From NCBI GenBank assembly GCA_039707465.1, contig CM077643.1, positions 328,603,419 to 328,667,418 on the forward strand: DNA of 64,000 bases, given 5' to 3'. The notes beneath the pieces were generated by a model. The model searched no databases, had not been told where the DNA came from, and saw only the letters and a program-made list of their open reading frames with translations. Positions 1 to 11,400 of this stretch are shown here, piece by piece (position 1 is the stretch's first letter; every line of letters begins with the position of its first letter). This DNA comes from Rhabdophis nuchalis (taxonomy: Eukaryota; Chordata; Lepidosauria; Squamata; Natricidae). Position numbers and translations under genes: made by a program.

Positions 1-789
1 CATACATGGTCTAAGAAAGTGATCTTTAACATTTTTCTCATTAATTTGATTCATCATTTTTTCCATCCGTAGTGTTTTTCTGAATCCAGTTCTTAGTTTA
101 GTCAATGAGGTGACTTTTTCATTGAGAAGTAATTGCCATTCTTACAGTTGCAAGCTCATGAAACAACCGTGGAACTTTCAGTCCCTAAGAACATTCAGCA
201 AACTTATTTTTGGCTCTAATGCAGAAATTGCCTGCTATCTTTTTTTTATACTTCATGCTAAGCATACTTTCTTTCAAGATACCTATATTTCAACAGTTAT
301 TCATCACAAGCCTTTCCAGTATCAGTTGCCTTTTATAAAGAGTTAAGATCCAGTAACTAAGCAGCATGAATGTGGCACTGAGTGTCAAAAATTGTTGGCT
401 CCTTTTTCTCTAGTTATTTCTATACATAGTTTTGTGTCATCTTCCCATCTCTTTCAAGAGTAAGACACGTGGCATAGGACTGTTGATAGCAATCACTCAT
501 CTACATTGGCTCATGTTTTCTCATTCTTCTGTATAAGATTCTGGACTTGTTACTACTTGTACAGTTTTTACCTACAGAGGAAAAGTATTTACCCATGTTC
601 TTTGGTTCTACTTCTACTTTTATCCTATGTCCCATATAATGATAAAGAGATCCATAGTGCTGGATATTGCTCTCATATTCTTGCCCTTCTCATCTCCAAG
701 AGGCTTATTTTTGAAAAGAAATGTTTTTATAAAATGCCCTAAGGGTGGCGGCATGGGCAGGGGGGAGGGGGTACAGAGATACATCTTTG

Positions 790-905
790 AATCCTAGGGT
801 GGAAAGAGACATTGGAAGTCTTCTAGTTCAATATCCTGCCTGTGTCAAGGTTCCAAGCAACACCCCCAACCAAGTAAGACTCCGAGGCAAGCTGTTCCTC
901 AAAGA
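790..905 (-). mobile_element. CR1-like 3' end fragment, antisense
   Basis: Contains TGGAAGTCTTCTAGTTCAA and an AAGCTGTTCCTC segment, like the antisense CR1 3' region seen more clearly at 34231-34346 (GGAGGTCTTCTAGTCCAAC). Strongly diverged. Confidence 0.4.
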
Positions 906-2735
906 TCCATCTTATTAGAGATGTCTTATTGGCATATGTGGGAAAACCCAAATCTAAAAGTTCCAGGGTTTTCCCCACCCAAAAGAAAGTCAAAGACCCT
1001 TCCCCTGCACCCACATGTCCATCACATGGTCCAATCAATGCACTGTCCCAACTGGAGATGCTACCCAGTCACACTTCTCCAGGTGCAAGCTGAACATCCT
1101 TGATTCTCAGAGAAAGAATGCTGTTATGGCTAAATAACTCTACCAACTCCATTCCAATCCATCCCACTTTCTCACAGCATTAAGTGTGGCAGCCCTGAAG
1201 ATCCAAAGACAATGATGGCCTCCTGGAGGCCATCATTGCCAGGAATCTTCATCGGTTTCGCTTGATCTCATTTTTATGGTATGATGGTTTAATAGTTTCA
1301 GGGAACTGATTGAACAGCTTTCCATATTTCATGATTTAAAACTAAAATGTCTAAAGTTTATATAAATCATTTTTGTACAAGATTATGTATCCTTGGAATA
1401 AGCAAAAATGAAAAAAATGCTGCCATTTCAACTGAATAAGCTTGGCAATGACCTATTGATATTCAGTGCTCAAAAGACTAAACCTCTGGTCCCACAGACT
1501 GACCCAGATTGTATCCTGCTACATTATCCTGTGTCATGTATATTTGCCTTCATTCTAGGGATTCACTTATATCTTAGCTCTACACCACAGTGACATTCAC
1601 TAACATAGCTTCCTATACTAGGAATTTTTAAAGAGTCTTTCAACAACTGTAATGGATGCCAAGGAGATGCACTGTTTTTGTGATAACATTTAGCATCTGT
1701 AGTTGAGGAATAGTTGTAATTAAGCCTATTTTTTTAAAAAAAGTATTCCTCTGCTTAAGAGATAATTATGTAATCGTTTACCCAGTTCAAATTTATTTGG
1801 CTCCAGGCCCAATTTGGCTTAATCTTAAATTGCAGGCTTGGAATAAAATGAAATTGCTGTGAAGCTAATGTTATGTTTCTCCTGTTGTCCAACCCCAAGA
1901 AGCATGTTTGTGAGCCTTAACTTAATTGGGTTTAACATTGACTATTATTGTGGATACCTTAATGGGAAAATTGTCATCAAACTCTGCGTCTCCATGGGTT
2001 GTCAACTCAATATGATGAAAATGTGTGGAATCATACATCCAGACTACCTGAAATTTGGATCTCATTTCAATGAATTAACAAAGCTTTTTCCTTCTCTATC
2101 CCTTGCCAATGGTTCTTAGCCAAAAAAATAAAAAAGTGGTCAAGTTTCTATTTAAAAAACATGGTTTTTAAAAGTGGATGTAGTTATTTTTCAATTTCTC
2201 CTAAGCATTTTGTCTAATAATGGGGTGTTGAGATGACAATTGGGATTTGAGAAAAAGAAAACTCTATGCAGTATTAATAACAGAGTGGTCACTTTAAACT
2301 GTTACAGACAAGTGCTACATTCATACACCAAGATGCTGTGAAGCAGCTTTCAGAGATCAAATTCTAAGCATTACACAGGCCTAACAAAAACAAAAACAGC
2401 AACAAATAACTGGAAGGAGAATGATGAAGAGGACTAAAACCTCTTGTTGATATGGTGTAGACCGCTTCAACGTTAAGTTAAATTAACACTTAATTTAACT
2501 TAATTTAACTTTTAATGGTAGGCATCATAACTGAACTTTAATGGTTCTGATATCCTGTTGTCCTATTTAGTTTAACCATTTCTTCAAGTCTCTTGAAGCA
2601 AATGTCCAGCAATCAACATATCCAGATTTTTTTCATCAAGATTTGTTAGGTCTAGCTTCTATTCAGATTTTGTTCAAAGACTACAGATGTGCTTGTGGAC
2701 TTACAGGTAAATGAGAGTTTAACAATATCTCTTGA

Positions 2736-2812
2736 TTAGTAAGTGAATCACGGCAGTTGATCAATAAGTAACCTGGTTGTTAAATGAATTTGGCTTTCCA
2801 TTGACTGAAATT
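2736..2812. mobile_element. Partial 'CAGGTAGTCC' MITE
   Basis: AAGTGAATCACGGCAGTTG and TTCCATTGACT match internal parts of the longer copy at 16137-16585. Only the middle of the element remains. Confidence 0.55.
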
Positions 2813-3212
2813 TGGTGGGAAATTGCTTGGCTCATGGTGATCCTGTCTGTTCTCAGTATGGTGAAATTGGCAGAATTGATGACTGTGAAAGACAGTTTTT
2901 ACAAAGATAACTTTGTAGTTGTCTTTGTAAAGTTGAAAATGGTTTATAAAGAATTGGGGGCAATGAAGGAAAACCCTTATATGGAAGTGTCTTCAGATAT
3001 GCTCATTTCTACTGTGAGTTCAAGTAATCTTAAACTGTTTCTGGATTTCATTATTTTAAAGTCAAGGCCAAGCTCATTGCTTCAAGAATCATGTAAAAAA
3101 TCCTGAGACAGTAGTTTTCTCCCCCAAATTATGTGCAATGAGAGTTTATTTAATAACATCACTGTAACAATCTTTATTTTATCTATAACTCTATTTTCTG
3201 TTTGTTACTTAG

Positions 3213-3264
3213 CTAAAACTGACCATGAGATGGAAGAAAAATCTCTGGCAGAGACGCACAAAAG
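3213..3264 (+). CDS. FMN2: FMN2 fourth-from-last coding exon (FH2 domain)
   Basis: A 52-bp exon of formin-2, which nucleates and elongates unbranched actin filaments and works with Spire proteins. An acceptor ending TTACTTAG precedes it and a GTGAGA donor follows. Using the second and third codon positions first, it reads KTDHEMEEKSLAETHK and ends with two bases (AG) that join the C opening the exon at 15871, giving [13 protein letters not shown] across the junction. This matches the formin FH2 C-terminal region as I remember it from mammalian FMN2 (EENSLTETHK then FLET). The exon is tiny but frame, splice sites and continuation agree. No earlier FMN2 exon was seen in 1-3212, so the gene enters the window within an intron. 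Confidence 0.87.
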
Positions 3265-4482
3265 GTGAGATGAACAAGTTTAATTTGAAGAAGATCTTCT
3301 TTGGTACTCATTGATCCTAGATTATGAAAGAAATCTTAAAGGACAATCATGCAATCATAGTTTATTTGACATCTTTGGGTAGCCAATTCTCCCATACATT
3401 ATTAAAACTACAAAGTTTTATGCTTTTGCTGAAATTACTACAGCACTACAGAAAGAATTCAAATAAAGTGGTTGTTTGCTTGAAATTGTGGGAATTTTTC
3501 TTCAGACTAAAAACAGATGCATTACTCTTATTCTATATTTAAGACTCCCCACTACATACAAAGGAAAGGAAAAAAGATGGTATTAAATTATTAATCATAC
3601 TGAAAATTCAACATTGCTTTTATGTGTCAAATTAAGTTTGCAAAGAAGCCACTGCTGTCTGTCTAGTACAGTAATGATGTAAGCATTAGCAAGAACTGAG
3701 GCTTTGAAGACTTTTTAGTTGTTATTGCACAATTTCTTTTCTCTTCCTTTTTGCAATTTCCTTGCTAATGCGGCTTACTTTAAGAACTGGTTTTAGTAGT
3801 GGAAATTTTTTAGAAATTTCCATTGCTATTAAAGCCAATTCTTAAAATTCATGTTTTCCAAATCCACTGGAAATGACAGAGCTGCCAAATTTTGAATCAT
3901 GGCTTTATAAAATTAAGTATTTATATATGTAATTATCTACTGCCTAGGTCCAAACAGATTCTGGAAACCTTAGGAACACTAGAGAGCATCCTTAGGGGGA
4001 AAATGTATTCCTATTACCCTAATTAGGTTCAGAATGCTTCCTTAGGTTAAATGGCTTTGAATTTACTCTGGTTGTAGCTGTGTTTTTTTCCATTATTTGC
4101 TTCATAGTCATTAACAGTTTAAATACCTGGGTGCTTGCCTCAATCTCCTTGTCACTCTATGAAAGGTTGGAGAAGGCTGAATCTCAATGTTTTTTTAAAT
4201 GTAAGTCTTCATGTATTGGGCAGAAAATCTTAAATAATTGTTAAACTCTGCAAATTACTTAAAGCACTTTACTTAGAGGAATTGTATGAGTAGATACAAG
4301 GAAGGAACTGTAAAGTCTTGAAAACATGGACCACATAAAGTCTTTGAGTTCTTATTCTTTGAGTTCTTGATTGATTATAATCACGTTTTTTGCAGATTTA
4401 TAGTTGCACTTTGAAAGATATATGTCTCATGCCTAATGAGAACTGACTATTAGAATGCACTAAAGGAACAGGGGTGAGAATT

Positions 4483-4954
4483 CAGTGGTGGGTTTCAAAA
4501 AATTTTATAACCTCTTCTGTAGGTGTGTGAACCTCTGCCTTGTGGGTGTGACTTGCCAGCCATCTGACGGGTGGGAGTGGCTTGGCAGTCATGTAACTGG
4601 GTGGGTGTGGCCAACTTGTATAATGTAGTGAAGCACACTTAACAACGCTCTTGCTAGCAACCAAAATGTTGGCTCAGAAAATCTGGCATTTGAAGCACAC
4701 AAGTCTTAAAGTTGTCCAGTTACAAGACCCTTGCATCTCTAGCACTTTAGAAAAAAAAAACAACTATGAGGGTGTTCAAACTTGACAGCTTTAAGACTTG
4801 TGGACTTCAACTCCCAGAATTCCTCCTCTCACTCTTCATCTTGATGAAGTGCGGATGGGCGGGGGAAGGGAGCTGGAATCAGTTCTAAACGGCACTGTAG
4901 ATTTGCAGAATCTCTTCTATAAAATAGGTTAGAACTGGCAGGAACCCACCCCTG
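4483..4954. mobile_element. 'CAGTGGTGGG' MITE, long copy
   Basis: Begins CAGTGGTGGGTTTCAAA and ends GGAACCCACCCCTG, the inverted ends of a family that recurs at 25150, 41969 and 55125. Imperfect direct repeats (GGTGAGAA and GGTGAGAT) lie at the two edges. A half foldback element (4775-4827) sits inside, which explains the extra length. Confidence 0.6.
4775..4827. mobile_element. Half copy of the foldback MITE (family A)
   Basis: TTTAAGACTTGTGGACTTCA and AACTCCCAGAATTCC match one arm of the complete hairpin at 28123-28239. The second arm is absent. Confidence 0.6.
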
Positions 4955-7283
4955 GGTGAGATCAACAGTAGATAGTTTAAGGTTAAAGTTATGGGGGTTT
5001 GAGGATGTAACAACAGTCAGGCAGTGCATTCCTTGCATATGAGGATATTTCAGTCATTACATTTATAAAATTGTTGCAGTATTGCTTAAGAATTTGTTAA
5101 TTCTTCATCTTTAGATGAACAATTGGGCAATCTCCAATTTGCAAGTGTTTCATTGTTGTTTAGTAGTAGCCAGGAAGCAGGTGGTTGATTTTGGTTTTCT
5201 ATCTCTAACCATCCATTTTGTCTTTTTTTTTTTAATGAAAACTTAAAAAAAAAACTAACTATTGATAAGAACAGAATAACAGCACTATAATTTTATAAAT
5301 ACTTCTTACTAAATTCTTTGATAAACTCATTGGTATGTGATCAATGTCTAAATACATAACAAGATTTTGCCAGCTCCCCTCTTTCCAACTCATGCTCTCC
5401 CCATATATTTCAGATACTAGTTCAGTTTATTTCTCGAGCAGATTTTAAAGATACAAGAAAAAAGGAATTTCTCTGTGGAAATTAATTCACAGAAATACAC
5501 CTTTGGATTCCATCCTATACTACACATGTGTACCACTGAAACATTTAGAGACAAAAAAAAAATCTTCCAGGCATCATAAAGCAAAATGCATGTCATCGCG
5601 AATGTGCTTTTAAAAAAAAATACAAGTATCTCAGTCTTTAACTTGTTTTGTATGTATGAGCTTTCAGAAATTTTTTAGCATTTAATATTGCCAAACAACA
5701 GGAGGACAGTCGATCTGTATAATAATTTTCTTTGTATATTATATGGTGTAGAAAAATACTCCTTTATATTGCCACAGTAAACTGGGTTGCTTTTTTCTTC
5801 CTCTTTGCTGTCAAAATTTTATTTACCGTTCAAACTATGTCAATGTCAAAGACACTTTTGGGGCGGAGGGTAGGATGAGAGCTCAAGAAAACTAAATAAA
5901 TAAGAGATTAGTTGCATTCTGCTAATCATGGGTAAAATAGCTAGGCACTGGGTGAATAGACCAGTTACTGCTAACTGCAGTGATGGATTAGCTGAAGCAC
6001 AATTAATGTGATTTAATGTGGTGGGATTTTTCTTTTTGAAGTGACTATGTGCCACAGAGTGTCTATGTCATGATTACATGTCTTAGAATGACAAGGAAAC
6101 ATTGATTCATTGTTTGAAATGGAAAAATGGTTTTACAACGCTGCCTCTCTATGGCATTGTAAAGCCAAGCAGCCATGAAAGAAAATGAAACAGCTAAAAC
6201 GTTCTTCAAGTGGATACCGTTTTAAGCACAATGCTTCTAGAAAAAAAACCTAATTGTTTATCAGTTGGGCTGAAATGGAAAATTAATCTTTCACACGTAA
6301 TGAAATGGTATGTTTGACCTGTGGATTCTATAAAGTCACGGGCTGTTCATTTGTCAGAAGTGAGATGTTTAATCGTTTCTGAAATGCTGTATACATTTTT
6401 ATTTATTTATCATATTTAGTGACTTTAAGGCCGACAATGTGTGAAGTGTTTATTCAAGAAATGGGTTTCTGGCACATGAGCAAAAAGAAAAGTGAAATGT
6501 TTACTTCCCAATAACAGCACATTGTGTGATCTCTGGGTAAGGATCCTGAGACAAGGAGAAAAAAAAACCTCACACCATTCTGTGTTTATCCAGCTTACAC
6601 AGGCAGACAAGGAAGGCTCCAGCCTGTTATTAAAGTTGAAGTGATACAGTCCCAAACAATGACGTCAGTCCCTGAATAATATTGATAAAGTGCAAGAGCA
6701 AAAGATATGACACTTCCCAATTTCAGCTTTCGTGGGCAGTTCTCAAGAAGCCGTAAAATATTTGACACAGTCAAGTGAAAAATACAGCTTGCTTCAAAAG
6801 AAGACACGAGAGTGTCTCAGGCATAAACACTCACAAATTTCAGTGAAGACAGACACTGTTTTTCAAGATCTCAGCCCCAAGTCTTTTCTCAGACATTCTG
6901 TGTGAGATCCTTTTATAACAAAAATAGGACTGGCAAAGGTGGAATCTGTTATCTTTTGTTTAAAAAAATGAATAGATGTTCAGCTTCTGCTCAGTGACAA
7001 CCCAATTGTGTGAAACTTGATGCGTGCATAATCAGCACCGTTTCCTTAATTTGAAGGTGGAGGGGTGGAAAGACAAGTGCCATTTTTAGGAAATCAGGGG
7101 GGGAAATCTACTTTTCTTCTGAAGAGCTGAGATCTTCAGCATTCTGTGCAAAAGCTATGCATGTTTTGACTGAAACAGTTGGACTCTCAAGTTAAGGAAA
7201 TATGTGGCCTAAAACAATTTTAAAAAAAACCACTTCATTTGTCTATCTCACTTTGTGACTTAGACCTTAAATTCTAGCTGTAG

Positions 7284-7652
7284 CTAGTTCTCAACTTATA
7301 ACCACGATCGGGACTGGAACTTCCATTATTAAGCCATGTGGTTATTAAGTGAATCACAGCCGATTTTGCTGCCTTTTTTGCCATAATGGTTAACCAATCA
7401 CACAATTGTTAAGCCAAACCAGGTTTCCCAATGGACTCAATGGACTTGGCAAAACTGCAAATGGGACAATGTGACCCCAGGATACTGAAACTGTTGCAAA
7501 TAGATGCCAGTTGCCAAGCACCCAAATTTTGATCACGTGCAGAGGGGAATTTTGCAACAGTTATAAGTGCGAGGAATAGTCATAAGTCACTTTATTCATC
7601 TCAATTTCTTAATTTCAAATAGTCATTAAACAAATGGCCATAAGTCAAAGAC
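7284..7652. mobile_element. 'CAGGTAGTCC' MITE, near complete
   Basis: Starts CTAGTTCTCAACTTATAACC and ends with a GGCCATAAGTCAAAGACAA segment, inverted ends of a family also present at 16137 and 63569. Internal landmarks shared with those copies are AAGTGAATCACAGC and the TTGCCAAGCACCCAAATTTT region. I take it for a nonautonomous DNA transposon. Confidence 0.65.
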
Positions 7653-9706
7653 AATTACATTGTTTGCAATGTCAATTATTATTTAAGCTTCCATTTTTTA
7701 AAAGGAATTTGAAAGTAAACATTTATCTGTCTTGGATTCTGTCTAAGAAAAATGGAAGTCTATGATGATAGAAAGGAGGTAGATGGAAAAGCAGGAAAAT
7801 GAATAAAGGCACCCATATGAATGTGGATATACTGCAAAGTCAAAAGAGCAGCTCACGTGTATGTTTAAAGGAGAAACATGAAATTCTGTGTTGCATCTTT
7901 GTGCGTCAACTCTTGAAAGCGTGTATTTCATAGTATTTATTTTCCAGTAATCTTGATGAATATTTTTTGTTGTCCTGGACTTGCTTTTGTATGGATTGTT
8001 TCTGTGTATGCTTTTGATTTTATGTGCTTCACTGTTTTGTGAATTTCTAGAACTAACCAGCTATTTATTTATTGTATGTTCTTTCCTTGGCATTTGGCTG
8101 ATATATAAAACATATAATACCATGGCAAAATGCATGATTGCATCATAACACCATCCTTTAAGCATCCCAATGACTGTTTATTTAAAATGGCATATGAATA
8201 TTTTCCCATATCCAATGGTTCATAAGAGGTGCTGCTAGTTTCATGGCAAAGTATCTTTACTAGTGGTAGTCCTTTGGTCTGTGATGCAAATGCACATCTC
8301 TCTGCTGGAGTATCATAGTAGTAACTGTGAACCTCTGGAAATAACAGTGGAGGCAGTTAGTTGTATCAACAGCAATGCTTTAAATTCCTACTCCGGTAAC
8401 TCTTAGCAGGATTCATAACAGTTATACAAGAAAACTAAAAATAGAAATATTTATTTTATTTAAAATAGCCATTATAAACCATTTTCATGCGTATTTCAGT
8501 GCCTGTTGTTTTTGTAATATTCTTGTCCATATAAGAAAGAAATCTTAATATAGTGTTTGAAAATAGTCAAAACTTATTTTTGGGCTAGAATTCAAATGCA
8601 CAGCTTTGATAAAGAGTTGGCGTTTGAAACTTCATTGTCGTTCTCATTAAGTAGATGAAGGAACTAGAAGAAGGTTTATTTAAGGGGAAAAACACCCTCT
8701 TTTTTTCCCTTTTCCTTTTTTTTTAACATTGCACCATCCAGGAAAGTTTCTTCATGTAGTTGGTTTGGGGGCCAACATCTGCTGCTACCCAATGAACTTT
8801 GTGGAACCCACAGACATCTGCTCTGTCTCATTTGCAAGGCACTATTGGAATAAAATCACTCAGTTTTGTGCTGATGTGGTTTGCCTCCATTGATGCAAGT
8901 GCAAAGGGGCATTCAAGGTCCCATCCACTTCCATTTTGTAGGAGTAATTTTAGCTCTAGAAATCCAAACGTGTGAGCGCCTATGCATTCAGCTCCATGTT
9001 TTCCTGGCTTCTATTTCTACCTGTTATGGCCAGTTTGATCTAACTATAGGAGACTGGCAGGATGGACCTGACCTATAATGTCAGATATCTTGAAGGAGGT
9101 GTGTGTTCCTCAGAAAATGTGCTCTGATGTTTTGATTGTTGACAGTTCCTAAAGGTCTGCAAAATGATAATAATTTATCTCAGTGAACTGTGGAAATAAC
9201 ATTGAATATCTTGTTGAAGTACCTTTATTTCTTGCCTTGAAACTTTAACCAACTATTCCATTAGTGTGCAACTTTAATTATTCTCTTAGACCTCTAGGCA
9301 CCTCTGTTCTTCTGTAATTCAGAACGTTATGGTACTATGACCGCCCTCAGAGTATAGCATGGGATAATCATACCTCTTTCTCATGGCAGCTAAGCTATGA
9401 TATCTCAAGAACATTAGGAAATATGAATTTAAGCCAATGCTATCCAACTTTATTTCCCTGACCTTTCTGTTTTATCTGTAGTCTGTGCAAGACCAAAAAC
9501 TGGAAGTGGTATTCACTGGAGGAGACTAGTGAGTTCAAGAAGATGAAGGCATTTTGAAAATGTAGTTACTCTGTTCAGGAATTGGAAATATTATATGCTG
9601 TGCATGATATTGTTGGAAGTACAAGTGACTTTTCAGCAAAATACAAATGTAGAGCTAGTGTAGAATAACTTTACATTTTTTCAGTCCAGCCAAAGTGCAT
9701 AGCTAA

Positions 9707-9866
9707 ATGTCTATGGAGATTCTCAGTCAACCAGCTCATGGTTGTCCCAAAGATGATTTTTCAAGAGGCAACTAGACTTTCTGTTTTTTTTTCTTTGAAG
9801 ATGTTTCTCATCCAAGAAATTTCTTCAGCTTCTTTCCAGTTGCCTCTTGAAAAAGCACCTTTAAGA
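9707..9866. mobile_element. Foldback MITE (family B), short copy
   Basis: ATGTCTATGGAGATTCTCAG leads into CATGGTTGTCCCAAAG; the arm TTTCAAGAGGCAACT is repeated inverted as AGTTGCCTCTTGAAA. Same family as copies at 14447, 20949, 33504 and 62911. Confidence 0.7.
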
Positions 9867-9936
9867 GGCTTCAGTGCAGGTTACCTGCTGAGTGACATAA
9901 AATTGAAGCCTGTCTCTTCCTTGTTATAGTTTAGAA

Positions 9937-10135
9937 CAGGGATCACCAACCCCTAGGCTGTGGACCAGTACTGATCCATTGACTGTTGAAAATCAAACTG
10001 CGTAAGCAGTCGCCGAGCACATGAAGCTTCCTTTGCACATGTGCAGAAGCTAGGTTATTTGTGCAAAACCATCCCTTCCCCTGCTCCCCCCCCCCTGGCC
10101 TTGCCACCACTGCCACTCCATGAAGTCAGAAAGGT
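9937..10135. mobile_element. hAT-like MITE, one end
   Basis: Begins CAGGGATCACCAACCCCTAG, like the CAGGGGTCCCCAACC terminus of hAT-type elements. The 8 bases before it are GTTTAGAA. No matching right end or duplicate of the flank was found, so it looks truncated. Confidence 0.5.
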
Positions 10136-10309
10136 TCAGAAGATACCTAAAAAAAGATACTTTGCTCCTATCATTTTAGAGCATTAGAGGATTTTTTATA
10201 CTGAGAACTTTGCGATTTTAATATTTACATTTTTTGCATATCACTCAGGCTGATCTCTGTACAAGAATCATATGAACCTAGAAAATAATCTCAGTCTTAG
10301 ATTAGTAAA

Positions 10310-10770
10310 ATGTACTGCATGTGGGGCTAGCCATGTGGCTGGCCCAGAGACTGCAACTAGTGCACAATGCCACGGCTAGGTTATTAAATAGTTAGAATAG
10401 TTACTAAACTATTCTGAAAATGTTGCACTGGCTGCCAGTTTTCTAAACCCATAACAGAGTTAATAACATACAAAGCCTCATACTGCTTATAAATTGAAGG
10501 AGTGCTAGTATGCCTTTTCCTTTATGTATCCCCATCAACTAAGAGTTGGCAGGAAATCTCCCTTCAGGGGGCTGCCTTGGCTAGGAATTGACCATATAGA
10601 GATCTAAGAAAGGCTGTTGCCTACAATCGCTCTCTTGTAGAATACCCCCCTCCTCCTGGTCACAAAGATGCACTCTAACCTGCACAGTGTACTTCTGATT
10701 TATACACCAGCATTTCTTTTCGTAGACAGAAATTTCCAATACTTTGTAAGTAGATAAAGGGATATCTAGA
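10310..10770 (+). mobile_element. CR1-like LINE 3' fragment
   Basis: Conceptual translation gives broken pieces such as HWLPV near 10425 and TYKAS-type residues near 10470, the usual end of CR1-group reverse-transcriptase ORFs, with several stops and shifts. An old, dead fragment. Confidence 0.55.
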
Positions 10771-10925
10771 CATTAGATATGCAGCCGCATACATATACTA
10801 TAGCCTATAGATCAAAGGTTGGCATCAGATTGGAAAAAAAGTTACTTGAAAGCAACTTTACAAAGCAAGCAAAAATAATTTTAAAAGCTTCATAATCCAG
10901 TGTGTTTATCAAAATCTATTCTTGT

Positions 10926-11400
10926 CTATGCATAGATCAGACCCAACGCCTTCCAATAGCAATTGCGGTGGTGCAAGAATTTTGCAACTTTCCTGGAGAT
11001 TTCACTAGACTGATCTCTTAATAAAATACTTACAATCTCTGATTGCGGCCAGCCCAAGCATCTGCTAATAAGGGGAGAAATTAGCTCTGCTTGCAAGGTA
11101 AGGTATAAAGGGCAATTCAATAGAACTTGCACTACTTCCAAGCACACTGATAAGCATTCCTGCTAAGGGATGTTATTATTCCTGGAAAGGGATGTTATAC
11201 TTTTCAAGGACTAGGGTATCAGATCTTGCCACCTGAATGCCCTTCTATGAGGAACAGAAATAGTATTACGAGGGATGTTGCCATGCTCTCTATAGTGATA
11301 AAAAAGTTCACATCTAAACGCTCTGCTTAACTTCAGCAAAGATCGTGCACAAAAAAAGAATCATTTGCATTTAAAAAGTATACTTTTAGGCCTTGCTTAA
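10926..11400 (-). mobile_element. LINE remnant, antisense
   Basis: An open frame on the - strand (11147-10926) reads VLLNCPLYLTLQAELISPLI and then CLGWPQSEIVSILLRD. This is like the C-terminal tail of squamate non-LTR retrotransposon ORFs that end in a HVLLNCPLY-type motif. The upstream part is broken by stops. The clade was not determined. Confidence 0.5.

Larger units (their letters stand above)
1..3212 (+). other. FMN2 intron (5' part cut by window edge)
   Basis: AT-rich intronic sequence before the first FMN2 exon in the window. It holds an antisense CR1-like fragment near 790-905, a 14-bp-arm palindrome at 1210-1238 and a partial MITE at 2736-2812. No FMN2 exon or other coding signal was recognised. 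Confidence 0.7.

Noticed and set aside
2645..2705. Possible exon: TTCTATTCAG acceptor and CAGGTAAATG donor
   Set aside because: The translation fits no part of the FMN2 FH2 region in any frame, and the spacing gives no sensible junction with the exon at 3213.
2777..3106. 109-residue open frame before the first FMN2 exon
   Set aside because: Its start lies in MITE sequence, the rest resembles no protein I know, and it has no splice context.
6660..6667. TGACGTCA CRE-like site in an FMN2 intron
   Set aside because: A single 8-bp match in more than 60 kb without supporting context is not enough to call a regulatory element.
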